From Nocardia fusca NBRC 14340 (GTDB lineage Bacteria > Actinomycetota > Actinomycetes > Mycobacteriales > Mycobacteriaceae): a stretch of DNA of 64,000 nucleotides. The stretch's first letter is position 1; every line of letters begins with the position of its first letter. Positions 1 to 7,840 of the stretch are shown in pieces. The position numbers and the translations under genes were made by a program. The notes below the pieces were generated by a model, which saw only the letters and a program-made list of their open reading frames with translations, did not search any database and was not told the DNA's origin. The DNA lies in contig NZ_BDCU01000045.1 in NCBI RefSeq assembly GCF_001618425.1, positions 18,866 to 82,865 on the forward strand. Reading direction: 5' to 3'.

Positions 1-376
1 TGTTGATGCGGCGGACCACGGCGGGCACCGAGTTGGCCGGGTAGAGGCTCTGGTCGGGGTAGGTGTGACCGGACAGGTTCGCGTCACCGGCGACCTGCCA
101 GCCCGACAGGTAGATGGCCTTGAGCCCGGCGCGGACCTGCTGCACCGCCATATTGCCGGTGAGGGCGCCCAGCGAGTTGATGTAGTCCTCGTTGTTCACC
201 AGATCCCAGAGGATCTCCGAGCCACGCCGCGCGAGGGTGTGCTCTTCGACAACGGTGCCCTGCAGCTTGGAAACCTGCTCGGCGGTGTAGTTGCGGGTGA
301 CGCCCTTCCAGCGCGGGTTGGTGTCCCAATCCTTCTGGATTTCCTCGGCGGTCTTCGGGGTGCCGGTGGTCGACAT
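1..376 (-). CDS. aceA: isocitrate lyase, N-terminal part (runs off the window)
   Basis: Cleaves isocitrate to glyoxylate and succinate in the cytoplasmic glyoxylate shunt, used for growth on acetate and fatty acids. About 125 residues are visible from an ATG at 376. They read as the typical actinobacterial isocitrate lyase N-terminus, including EEIQKDWDTNPRWKGVTRNY (residues 11-30), LWDLVNNEDYINSLGALTGN and YLSGWQVAGDANLSGHTYPD. The catalytic KKCGH region lies beyond the window edge. A purine-rich ribosome site (GGAAGTGGAG) precedes the ATG. Two RamB-like motifs lie 85-200 bp upstream, and ramB itself is at 4.4 kb, so acetate-dependent control by RamB is likely. Family assignment is secure; only the 5' part can be judged. 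Confidence 0.95.
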   Translation of the reverse strand, partial: MSTTGTPKTAEEIQKDWDTNPRWKGVTRNYTAEQVSKLQGTVVEEHTLARRGSEILWDLVNNEDYINSLGALTGNMAVQQVRAGLKAIYLSGWQVAGDANLSGHTYPDQSLYPANSVPAVVRRIN

Positions 377-459
377 CTTGCGACTCCACTTCCTTGGTCG
401 GTCGGTCCGCCGTGTCCGCGTCGACGAAGCGTTTCCGCGTCGCACTGCTGGAACGACGA

Positions 460-474
460 TTTGCAGGCTTGCAA
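460..474. promoter_or_regulatory. candidate RamB site, TTGCA direct repeat
   Basis: The bases TTTGCAGGCTTGCAA contain two TTGCA units in the same direction spaced 8 bp apart, about 85 bp upstream of the aceA start. RamB of Corynebacterium and Mycobacterium is known to bind TTTGCAAA-type sequences near aceA/icl. Assignment rests on this similarity and on ramB being nearby. Confidence 0.45.
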
Positions 475-560
475 TGCCCGGTGGGTGTACTTCCACACCA
501 TGGCACACCATCAAAATGCCGTCTACCTGTTGCTTCTGTGAATCTGAGCTAGGATCGGCC

Positions 561-573
561 ATAACTTTGCTAA
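561..573. promoter_or_regulatory. candidate RamB site
   Basis: ATAACTTTGCTAA matches 11 of 13 positions of the corynebacterial RamB consensus A(A/G)AACTTTGCAAA as I remember it. It lies 185 bp upstream of the aceA start codon. The regulator gene is in the same window (4373-5779). Confidence 0.5.
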
Positions 574-662
574 GCCTGTGAAAGTTGCCAGCGCGTAACC
601 ATCGTCAAGTCTACTCACCAGTAGCTCTGACATGGGGTTTTAGCGTAACGCTTGTACTGTTA

Positions 663-696
663 GCGGAGGCAGGTATCCGGGTTCGATCCCCTCCGC
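663..696. other. hairpin with tRNA T-loop-like sequence
   Basis: GCGGAGG (663-669) pairs with CCTCCGC (690-696). The interior contains GGGTTCGATCCC, the signature of a tRNA T-arm, followed by a CTCCGCC resembling an acceptor strand. No matching 5' half (D-arm, anticodon arm, 5' acceptor) is found upstream, so this is not an intact tRNA. It could be the 3' remnant of a tRNA left as an attachment-site copy, or simply a terminator-like hairpin. Confidence 0.35.
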
Positions 697-947
697 CGCG
701 GCTCGACCTTGTGAGGACGTTCATAACTGAGGTCGGCCGACTTCAGATGTGACATGCATCCGAACGACGTCCACGGAGGACCGCGACAGATACGGTCGGC
801 AGCCAGAAGACCCGGTTCGCGATGGCGCACCGGCCAGGGCGTCGAATTCCGACGCAACCCGAATGAGCCGAAGCCATGAGACACCTCGAGTGGAAGTAGC
901 GCGTGGCCGCAAGGACTCGTCTCGACCGATCGGCGGTGGCGGGTCGG

Positions 948-1742
948 TTACGGCGGCAGGATTGTTACCGCCGCTTGCCATCTGTCCCCATCCGGCTGTA
1001 GATCGGTGAGGTCGAAATCCAGCCCGCGCCCGAGCAAGAGTTCCTTTTCTTCTGGTGTGGCGGAAAGATCGCCGACGTAGAAGGCCGGGGTGCCGGGCGG
1101 TACGGCGATCGTCGCATCGACATTCCGGCCCTCTACGTTCTTCAGGCCGTTGACCCCGCCGGGGTACATCGAGGTGCTGACGAAGTCACGAAACGTGCCA
1201 CGGTAACCGGGAGTCACCTCGGTGATGCCGCGGTCGGGAAACAGCCTGCCGGCCTGGATGGTCTTGGTGACCTGGACCCACTCATGAGTCGCCTGTAAAC
1301 CCACGATCGCGTCGAGGCCCGCTGCCCGCTCCCGGACGCCCGGCCACAGGGGGATGCCTTCCCGTAGCAGATCGTTGATCAGAGTGCTGTCACCTCGGGT
1401 GTACTCCCAGAGCAACTGCCGCTGAGCGGGGTCGAGGCGATCGGCGACAGCGCCCCATGTTCGCGTTCCGTACGCATGCGCCTCTTCCGCATCGCGGAAG
1501 ATTCTCGGCGTCACGGCGGTAGCCCCGGGAAGGTGTGTGCCCGGGATTCCGAGAGTGTCCACTGCGGCGAGAACTGATCGTGTGGCCGATTCGTCGCTGC
1601 CGGGTAGCGCACGATGCGCGTATTGCAGTGGATCGCCGATGATCTCGCGGATCCGCCGGGCGTCAGTAATTCCGAACCGTTGCACGTCATCGGCGAGTTG
1701 GGCGGCAAACCGGCGCATTGCTGCTGCCATCTCGCTGTACAC
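948..1742 (-). CDS. probable ADP-ribosyltransferase (R-S-E class)
   Basis: Would transfer ADP-ribose from NAD+ to a protein target. The 264-residue product shows the layout of the ADP-ribosyltransferase exoenzyme fold. An N-terminal helical part (residues about 80-130) contains WEYTRGDSTLINDLLREG, like the YTG..iN..LR stretch of these toxins. A candidate NAD-contacting Arg is R166. The STS motif follows at 189-191 (DFVSTS) and an ExE motif at 232-234 inside EEKELLLGRG. The GTG at 1742 was chosen because AGGAG lies 4 nt upstream and the sequence before it does not look coding; ATG at 1730 is the alternative. There is no signal peptide, no WXG or other delivery domain, and no evident immunity gene next to it. 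It stands alone between two 570-bp non-coding stretches, which suggests acquisition or a decayed larger toxin. Target and activity are unknown. Confidence 0.7.
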   Translation of the reverse strand: MYSEMAAAMRRFAAQLADDVQRFGITDARRIREIIGDPLQYAHRALPGSDESATRSVLAAVDTLGIPGTHLPGATAVTPRIFRDAEEAHAYGTRTWGAVADRLDPAQRQLLWEYTRGDSTLINDLLREGIPLWPGVRERAAGLDAIVGLQATHEWVQVTKTIQAGRLFPDRGITEVTPGYRGTFRDFVSTSMYPGGVNGLKNVEGRNVDATIAVPPGTPAFYVGDLSATPEEKELLLGRGLDFDLTDLQPDGDRWQAAVTILPP

Positions 1743-2307
1743 GCTGCTCCTGCTGTTCGCACCCGCCGCCTGATTTTCTCGCAGACCCGGTGGGTGACGT
1801 CGGTGCCAGTATTGCAGGTGGCTTTCTGATCGTCGCACCTGATCAGTCCTGGGAGTGAGCCCATCCGGAACACTTCTGGCGATAGCCGGACGGCAGAGGT
1901 GAGCACTCACCCCACCTGGATTTCGACCCCCGATGACAGATCCTGCCCATGATGGTAGGCCGGAAGAGTTGCTCGCCGCCGGTATGTCGCGCCGGCCCGG
2001 ACGGGATGTAAGCGCTACTCGATCGGTGGTTACCCCAGGTCCCGAGGCTTCCAGACGGTGCATCTTCCCGCCGACGGGGAGAACAACCCGCTGGTGAACC
2101 ACCAAAATTTCACAACATGCCCAGAAAGGGACAGTGTCGGCACACAACACTTGGCCAACCATTCATGTTCTCGCCCGACGAGATTTTCGCAGGCGTGCCA
2201 AATTCACAGAGAACAGCGCTAGGGTGTCCGTCACGTGCGCGGTCATCGGTGACGGGTGCCGATGGTGAGCGCCTGCCCTCCGTCGCACGGTGGGATCGGA
2301 GCTGTTG
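1743..2307. other. non-coding stretch between divergent genes
   Basis: These 565 bases separate the ADP-ribosyltransferase and xdhC genes, which point away from each other. The frame upstream of the GTG at 1742 stays open to 2162, but its translation has no protein-like composition. No terminator, repeat or RNA was recognised. It may contain a decayed 5' part of the toxin gene. Confidence 0.5.
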
Positions 2308-3297
2308 ATGCGCGACATCGTCGACGACCTGCTGCAGGTGTGGCGTTCGGGCCGGACCGGCGGGCTGGCCACCATCGTGCGCACGGGTGGCCAGGTGGAC
2401 ATTCCGGTGGGTACGGCGATTCTGGTGGATCCCGACGGCATGATCTACGGATCCATGGCGGCCACCGGGATCGAGGACACCGTCTACGAATCCACCCTGC
2501 AGTCGGCCCGGACCGGGCAGCGCGCTCTGCACCGGCTCCCGGTACCCGGCGGTGAGGGCGCGGTGATAGATGTGTTCACCGAACCGTTCTCCCGCGGACA
2601 TTTTCCGGAATTCCCGACCATCGCCACCGAAATAGCCGAGCATCGGCGGGTCACGCTTTTCACCGTGGTGTGGAATCCGGAACCGGGAATGATCGGGCAG
2701 CATCTGATCACCGATAAAAGACACGCGACGGAACTGGTCTCGCTACCGCAGTCCGATATTTTCGTCGCCTCGTTCGCCCCGCCCCCGCTGCTGGTGGTGT
2801 TCGGCGCCAATACCGTCGCCGCGGCGCTTTCGACGCAGGCGCGGCTGCTCGGCTACCGGGTCGCCATCTGCGATCCGCGCCCCACGTTCGCGGTGCCGGA
2901 ATCCTTCCCCGGCGCCGAGGTGGTCTGCGATTGGCCGCACCGCTATCTGAACGTGCTGGTCTCCGAGGGGGAGATCGATTCCTCCACCGGTATCGTGCTG
3001 GCCTCCCACGATCCGCAGTTCGAGATCCCGCTGCTGACGGTCGCGCTCCGACTACCCGAGATCGGCTACATCGGCGCGGTCGGCTCGCTGATATCCAGTG
3101 CGCGCCGCCTCGACGACCTGCGCGCGAGCGGGTTCGACGAGACGCAGCTGGCCCGGCTGCACTCCCCCGCCGGAATGGATATCGGCGCGGCCACGGCCGC
3201 CGAAACGGCTTTGGCGGTGATCGCGGAGATGGTGGCCGCGCGGAACGGGCGGCTGGGGCGGATCACCGTGCCGTTTCCGGCGGAGGCGGCGATCTGA
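2308..3297 (+). CDS. XdhC/CoxI family protein
   Basis: XdhC/CoxI proteins help mature molybdenum hydroxylases such as xanthine dehydrogenase or CO dehydrogenase by handling and sulfurating the Mo cofactor. The 329-residue product has the two family parts. The N-terminal XdhC/CoxI domain covers about residues 1-110 (RTGGLATIV, GSMAATGIED). The C-terminal Rossmann domain covers about 155-310 (LLVVFGANTVAAALSTQARL, AAETALAVIAEMVAARNGRL). The ATG at 2308 has GGAG 7 nt upstream. No molybdenum hydroxylase subunit genes are in the window, so the partner enzyme is elsewhere or absent. The usual family GAGHV motif reads GANTV here. The next gene downstream is a PfkB kinase 106 bp away, with no obvious functional link. 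Confidence 0.85.
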   Translation: MRDIVDDLLQVWRSGRTGGLATIVRTGGQVDIPVGTAILVDPDGMIYGSMAATGIEDTVYESTLQSARTGQRALHRLPVPGGEGAVIDVFTEPFSRGHFPEFPTIATEIAEHRRVTLFTVVWNPEPGMIGQHLITDKRHATELVSLPQSDIFVASFAPPPLLVVFGANTVAAALSTQARLLGYRVAICDPRPTFAVPESFPGAEVVCDWPHRYLNVLVSEGEIDSSTGIVLASHDPQFEIPLLTVALRLPEIGYIGAVGSLISSARRLDDLRASGFDETQLARLHSPAGMDIGAATAAETALAVIAEMVAARNGRLGRITVPFPAEAAI

Positions 3298-3403
3298 GCG
3301 CAGCGCGCCCTCGCCCCGGGCCCGGCAGAGGGCGACCGAAATCACCCTCGCAATCCCGCCCCTCGATCTTGTGCCGTGCCGACTCTCGTGGACAGTGGTT
3401 CTC

Positions 3404-4351
3404 GTGATCCTCACCGTGACAATGAATCCCGCTTACGATGTGACCTACCGCGTCGAGAATTTCACCCGCGGGCAGGCCCACCGGGTTCGCTCGGTGGAGC
3501 AGCGCCTCGGGGGTAAGGGCATCAACGTCACCAGAGTGCTCAACCAATTGGGCCGTTATGCCCGTGCCACCGGTTTCGCCGATCACGCCTTCGCCGCGGC
3601 CGCCGAGGCCGAGATGCCGGTGGATTTCGTGCACGCGCTGCCGTGGGTCCGGCGCACCGTGGTGATCAGCGAATCCGATACCGGCACCGCGACCGCGTTG
3701 CGCGAACCGGGAGCGCGGATATCGAACCCGCACGCCTCCGAACAACTCGAGGTCCGCGTATCCGGCATGCTGACGCATATCTCGGGCCTGGTGATCGCCG
3801 GATCCCTACCGGACGGGATCGATCCCGGACTACCCGCCCGCATCGCTCGAACCGCCCTGGACGCGGGGGTGCCCACGGTCTGTGACCTGCACGGACCGGC
3901 GCTTCGGATGGCCGCACGGGTGCCCGGGGTGGTCCTGCTGCCCGGCCTCGACGAATACGAATCGCTCACCCACTGCCGCCCCGAAACCCCGGAGGCGCTG
4001 GTCACCGCGACCCGGCCGCTGGTGGATCGCGGGGTGGGCGCGGTGATCATCACCCGGGGAGCACAGGGCATGGTCGCGGTGACCCCGGACGGGTCCTGGG
4101 AGGCCCGGCTGCCGGAGCCACTGACCGGTAACCCGACCGGCGCGGGCGATCCGGTGACCGCAGCCGTGATCGCGGCCCTGGCCACCACGCAGACCCCGGA
4201 TTGGCCGGCGATCCTGGTCGACGCGGTCGCCACCTCGGCCGCCTCGGTGGTCATCCCGGTGGCCGGTGAGATCGATCGGCGGCTGCGCGGTCATCTGGCC
4301 CCGACCGTGCTGATCTCCGAACTGGAGTCACCGGACCGGGAATCGGCCTGA
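3404..4351 (+). CDS. PfkB-family kinase (1-phosphofructokinase/tagatose-6-phosphate kinase type)
   Basis: Phosphorylates a sugar phosphate with ATP, probably fructose 1-phosphate or a related hexose phosphate. The 315-residue protein begins VILTVTMNPAYDVTY, matching the MI.TVTLNPALD start of the FruK/LacC group. It has the first ribokinase signature GGKGINVTRVL near residue 37 and the catalytic GAGDPV near 248. The GTG at 3404 was chosen from this family start; the ribosome site is weak and an in-frame ATG lies at 3371. It follows xdhC on the same strand and ends 21 bp from the convergent ramB. No PTS or fructose transport gene is adjacent, so the substrate cannot be fixed from context. Confidence 0.85.
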   Translation: MILTVTMNPAYDVTYRVENFTRGQAHRVRSVEQRLGGKGINVTRVLNQLGRYARATGFADHAFAAAAEAEMPVDFVHALPWVRRTVVISESDTGTATALREPGARISNPHASEQLEVRVSGMLTHISGLVIAGSLPDGIDPGLPARIARTALDAGVPTVCDLHGPALRMAARVPGVVLLPGLDEYESLTHCRPETPEALVTATRPLVDRGVGAVIITRGAQGMVAVTPDGSWEARLPEPLTGNPTGAGDPVTAAVIAALATTQTPDWPAILVDAVATSAASVVIPVAGEIDRRLRGHLAPTVLISELESPDRESA

Positions 4352-4372
4352 CCGCAAGCCCCGCGCCACCAC

Positions 4373-5779
4373 CTATTTCAGGACATACGGGGAAACCGAA
4401 CTCCGGTGTTCGCTGATATCGAGGGTTTTACCGAGCGGGGGGAAGGCGCGCTGGGGGCAGTTGGCGCGATCGCAGACCCGGCAGCCCGCGCCGATGGGGG
4501 TGGCGTTGGCCTCCCGCAGATCGATACCGTCGGCGTACACCACCCGCGCCGCGTGCCGGATCTCGCAACCCAACCCGATCGCGAAGGTTTTGCTCGGCTG
4601 CCCATACCGGGTCGCGCGGCGTTCCACGGTGCGTGCCACCCACAGATATTTCCGGCCATCGGGCATCTGCGCGATCTGCGTCATGATCTTGCCGGGATAG
4701 GCGAAGGTCTCGTACACATTCCACAGCGGGCAGGTACCGCCGCTGGAGGAGAAGTGGAAACCGGTGGCGGACTGCCGTTTCGACATGTTCCCGGCCCGGT
4801 CCACCCGGACGAACGAGAAGGGCACCCCGCGCAGTTCCGGCCGCTGCAAGGTGGACAGGCGGTGGCAGATGGTCTCGTAGCTCTGCGCGAAGAACGCCGA
4901 TAACCGTTCGATGTCGTAGCGGAAGCCTTCGGCGACCTCGTGGAAGTAGGTGTAGGGCAGCACGGTGGCGGCGGCGAAATAGTTCGCCAGTCCGAGCATC
5001 GCGAGTCTGCGTGCGTCCGGGCCGGAGAAATTCCCCTCGTCCACCAGCTTCTCCAGCAGTTGCCCGCATTCGAAATAGGCCAGTTCGGCGGCCAGTTTGA
5101 ACAGGCGCTGGCCGCCGGACAGATGCGGCGCGATCTCGAGCAGCTGGTTCTCCGGGTCGTACCGGTGCAGTACGCCCTCACCGAGATCGATACGTTCCAT
5201 GATCCGCACGCCGTAGCTGCGCAGCACCTTGGGGATCTCGCTGTGCGCGTCACCGTTGTGGAAGCGGATACGGTTGGCCAGTTCCTCGGCCGCGGTGTCG
5301 AGCTCGTGGATATAGTTCTGCCGCTGATAGAAGTAGTCGCGTACTTCCTCGTGCGGTTTGCTGATGGTGGCGCTGCCCGAGCCGTCGGCGAATCGGTCCT
5401 CGGTGGCCGCGGCCAGCTGGGCGCTGGTGTTGCGGTAGCGATTGTGCATATTGACCAGGGCCCGGGCCATGCTCGGATGGGCCGACACCATCTCCGCGAT
5501 CTCGCGGGCGTCGGCTTCGATACCGAGTTCCTGGTCCATCACCACTTCCTGCAGTTCGGCGATGAGCCGGGTGTCGTCCTGCGGGGAGAAGAAGGTGGCC
5601 TCGACGCCGAAGACCTCACTGATCCGCAACAGAACCGGCACGGTGAGCGGCCGGACATCGTGCTCGATCTGGTTGAGATAGCTGGCCGATATTTCCAGCT
5701 GCTGGGCCAGCGCCACCTGGCTGAGCCCGCGTTCGGTCCGCAGTTGCCGCAACCGGGCGCCGACATAAGTCTTGGCCAT
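4373..5779 (-). CDS. ramB: acetate/glyoxylate metabolism regulator RamB
   Basis: DNA-binding regulator that in corynebacteria and mycobacteria controls aceA/icl, aceB and acetate activation genes. The 468-residue protein starts with an XRE helix-turn-helix (about residues 8-62, LRQLRTERGLSQVALAQQLE and SYLNQIEHDVRPL). An IrrE-like/DUF2083 short-chain acyl-sensing region follows. Near the C-terminus a cysteine group CRVCDRANC with further Cys/His suggests a metal-binding element. Length and order fit Rv0465c. Translation appears leaderless: TAAGCT ends 6 nt before the ATG. Upstream, GGTTAGCAAGAATTT (5802-5816) weakly resembles a RamB half-site, so autoregulation is possible. aceA, its expected target, is at the left edge of the window. 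Confidence 0.9.
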   Translation of the reverse strand: MAKTYVGARLRQLRTERGLSQVALAQQLEISASYLNQIEHDVRPLTVPVLLRISEVFGVEATFFSPQDDTRLIAELQEVVMDQELGIEADAREIAEMVSAHPSMARALVNMHNRYRNTSAQLAAATEDRFADGSGSATISKPHEEVRDYFYQRQNYIHELDTAAEELANRIRFHNGDAHSEIPKVLRSYGVRIMERIDLGEGVLHRYDPENQLLEIAPHLSGGQRLFKLAAELAYFECGQLLEKLVDEGNFSGPDARRLAMLGLANYFAAATVLPYTYFHEVAEGFRYDIERLSAFFAQSYETICHRLSTLQRPELRGVPFSFVRVDRAGNMSKRQSATGFHFSSSGGTCPLWNVYETFAYPGKIMTQIAQMPDGRKYLWVARTVERRATRYGQPSKTFAIGLGCEIRHAARVVYADGIDLREANATPIGAGCRVCDRANCPQRAFPPLGKTLDISEHRSSVSPYVLK

Positions 5780-5930
5780 ATGTCCAGCTTAGGGGTCGTT
5801 CGCACGATGCGATAAACGGGTTAGCAAGAATTTCGCTTCCGGGATCGGACTCCGACACGCCCGGGACGATCCCGCCGCGGCCGGTCCACGATCGAATCCA
5901 GCGCGTTCGGGACCCTCACCGGTGGGACCC

Positions 5931-6284
5931 TCACCGGTCCCCGTCCGGCTGCGCGATCTCGGCCAACGGCGAGGCCAGCGGCCAGCCGCCGGCGGCCAGA
6001 TGCGAGGCCACCCGCGCGATGTCCTCCGGACCCGCCTGCTCCCGGGCGTGCCGGCTGACCGCCTCCTCGACCTCGGCGTGGGTGATCTCCCGGTCCCCCC
6101 GGTCGCGCACCAGTTGCTCGGCGACCAGCACCACCTCGTACTCGGTCAGGTCCCGGTGCAGGACAGCGAACAACGCCACATAATCCGATTGGGGCACACC
6201 TTGCGGGTACCCGGCCCGCAGCCACGCGAGCACCCGTGCCAGCAATCCCGACCGCTCCGGCGGCAACTCGTTCCCGGTGGTCAT
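5931..6284 (-). CDS. DUF3349 domain protein (last gene of the pitA operon)
   Basis: A 117-residue cytoplasmic protein of unknown function. It carries the DUF3349 pattern LLARVLAWLRAGYPQGVPQSDYVALFAVLHRDLTEYEVVLVAEQL, common in mycobacteria and nocardiae and present as Rv0543c beside pitA. Its ATG overlaps the stop of the membrane gene by one base (TGATG), so the two are translationally coupled. The C-terminal part adds ITHAEVEEAVSRHAREQAGPEDIARVASHLAAGGWPL, a small helical region. Function is not inferred beyond association with phosphate transport. Confidence 0.8.
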   Translation of the reverse strand: MTTGNELPPERSGLLARVLAWLRAGYPQGVPQSDYVALFAVLHRDLTEYEVVLVAEQLVRDRGDREITHAEVEEAVSRHAREQAGPEDIARVASHLAAGGWPLASPLAEIAQPDGDR

Positions 6285-6565
6285 CACGCCTGCCCGAACA
6301 GATGGATACCGAGCCGGTCGGCCAGGAACGCCTTCGCGACGAACAGCACCGCGGCGACCACCACCACCAGCACGGCGATCAGGCAGAGGTACGCACCGGC
6401 CAGGGCGACCGGGTTCCGCCGTACCGTTCCGTCGGGCCCGGCCGACGCCGCCGCCGACCACCACCGCACCCCGAGCGCGAACACCATGGGCAACCCGGCG
6501 CCCAGCACGAGCGCCGCCAGAGTCACCTCCCCCAGCGAACGCAGATTGGTCAACACGGTTTCCAT
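6284..6565 (-). CDS. small membrane protein of the pitA operon (Rv0544c-like)
   Basis: A 93-residue protein with two predicted transmembrane helices: about residues 14-34 (LAALVLGAGLPMVFALGV) and 52-78 (VALAGAYLCLIAVLVVVVAA). It sits between pitA and the DUF3349 gene with one-base overlaps on both sides (TAATG with pitA, TGATG with the next gene). The same three-gene order occurs at Rv0543c-Rv0545c. It is probably an accessory to the phosphate carrier, but no biochemical role is known to me. Confidence 0.75.
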   Translation of the reverse strand: METVLTNLRSLGEVTLAALVLGAGLPMVFALGVRWWSAAASAGPDGTVRRNPVALAGAYLCLIAVLVVVVAAVLFVAKAFLADRLGIHLFGQA

Positions 6566-7779
6566 TACGCCTCCTCGGATGTCGACCCCGCGACCCGTGG
6601 CTGCTGCGCGGGCGAGGTATCCCCCGGCCCGAGGCCGGTGCCGGGGGGAGCGTTGACATTGCCGCTGGACACCTTGTCCCGCAACGAGCGCCGATAGATC
6701 ACGGTAGCCAGCGCGATGAGCAACGTGAACACCACCAGCACCCCGGCCAGGCCGCCGATGTAGTAGGCGAGCGTCCAGCAGATGGCGCCGACGATGCCGG
6801 CGGCGGGCAGGGTCAGCAGCCAGGCCACGACCATCCGCCCCATCACCCCCCAGCGCACCTCCGCCCCCTTGCCGAGGCCGGTACCGAGGATCGCGCCGGT
6901 GACCGTCTGGGTCGTCGAGAGCGGCAGCCCGAAATGCGCGGAGGTCAGGATGATCGCCGCCGACGCCGATTCGGCCGCCAGCCCCTGCGGTGAATCGATA
7001 TCGACGAGTTTCTTGCCGAGGGTGCGAATGATCCGCCAGCCGCCGAGGTAGGTGCCGGCCGCGATCGCGAACGCGCACGCGGCCATCACCCACAGCGGCA
7101 TGGCCGAGTCCGGGGAGAGCTCGCCGTAGGCGATCAGGGCCAGGAAGATGACGCCCATCGTCTTCTGCGCGTCGTTGGTGCCGTGCGCCAACGACACCAG
7201 CGACGCCGACCCGACCTGGCCCCACCGGAACCCGGTGGTCACCTTGTCCGGGTCGGAGCCGCGGGTGATCCGGTACACCGACCAGGTCCCGATGGCGGAG
7301 ACCAGGCCGGCGACGACGGGCGCGAGCAGCGCCGGGATCACGATCTTGTTGATCACCCCGCCCTCCGCGGAGATCCACACCACCCCGCTCCAGCCCAGCG
7401 CCGCCAGGGTCGCGCCGATCAATCCGCCGAACAGTGCGTGCGAGGAACTCGACGGCAGACCGAACAACCAGGTGAGCAGGTTCCAGAGGATGCCGCCGAC
7501 CAATCCGGCGTAGACGATGAGCAGCAGGTCGTGCCCGGATACCGCGCCGAGCCGCACGATCCCCTCGGCCACTGTCGCCGCGACCGCCACCGACAGGAAC
7601 GCGCCCACCAGGTTCAGGACCGCGGACAAGGTGACCGCGACCCTGGGGCGGAGCGCCCCGGTAGCTATCGAGGTCGCCATCGCGTTGGCCGTGTCGTGGA
7701 AACCGTTGGTGAAGTCGAAAGCCAGCGCCGTGACAATGACGACCAAGAGAATGAGCAGCTCAACTGTCACGCCCTGCAT
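6565..7779 (-). CDS. pitA: low-affinity inorganic phosphate transporter PitA
   Basis: Membrane permease of the PiT family that imports metal-phosphate complexes with protons. The 404-residue protein carries the N-terminal signature FDFTNGFHDTANAMATSIAT (residues 21-40) and the second copy SLAHGTNDAQKTMGVIFLAL near 195. About ten hydrophobic helices are visible. The hydrophilic C-terminal tail (GNVNAPPGTGLGPGDTSPAQ) is lineage-specific. It is the first gene of a three-gene unit with overlapping stops and starts. The ATG at 7779 gives MQGVTVELLILLVVIV; no strong ribosome site is visible. Confidence 0.93.
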   Translation of the reverse strand: MQGVTVELLILLVVIVTALAFDFTNGFHDTANAMATSIATGALRPRVAVTLSAVLNLVGAFLSVAVAATVAEGIVRLGAVSGHDLLLIVYAGLVGGILWNLLTWLFGLPSSSSHALFGGLIGATLAALGWSGVVWISAEGGVINKIVIPALLAPVVAGLVSAIGTWSVYRITRGSDPDKVTTGFRWGQVGSASLVSLAHGTNDAQKTMGVIFLALIAYGELSPDSAMPLWVMAACAFAIAAGTYLGGWRIIRTLGKKLVDIDSPQGLAAESASAAIILTSAHFGLPLSTTQTVTGAILGTGLGKGAEVRWGVMGRMVVAWLLTLPAAGIVGAICWTLAYYIGGLAGVLVVFTLLIALATVIYRRSLRDKVSSGNVNAPPGTGLGPGDTSPAQQPRVAGSTSEEA

Positions 7780-7840
7780 TGTGCGTCATACCCCGGCCGC
7801 CCTCTTCCGGCGGGATCGGCCGGTCGCCGAAAGATAGCGG

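Larger units (their letters stand above)
377..947. other. non-coding stretch upstream of aceA
   Basis: No convincing gene is seen in these 571 bases. The part next to aceA (377-600) should hold its promoter and two RamB-like sites. Further out, 663-696 forms a hairpin with a tRNA T-loop-like sequence. The rest (about 700-947) lies downstream of the ADP-ribosyltransferase gene and shows no recognisable signal. Confidence 0.6.

Noticed and set aside
655..700. Intact tRNA gene
   Set aside because: Only the T-arm-like part is present. No D-arm, anticodon arm or 5' acceptor strand pairs with it, and the T-stem itself has mismatches.
1743..2162. Longer ADP-ribosyltransferase starting at 2162
   Set aside because: The open frame extends this far, but the translation upstream of 1742 has no protein-like character and a ribosome site is present only before GTG 1742.
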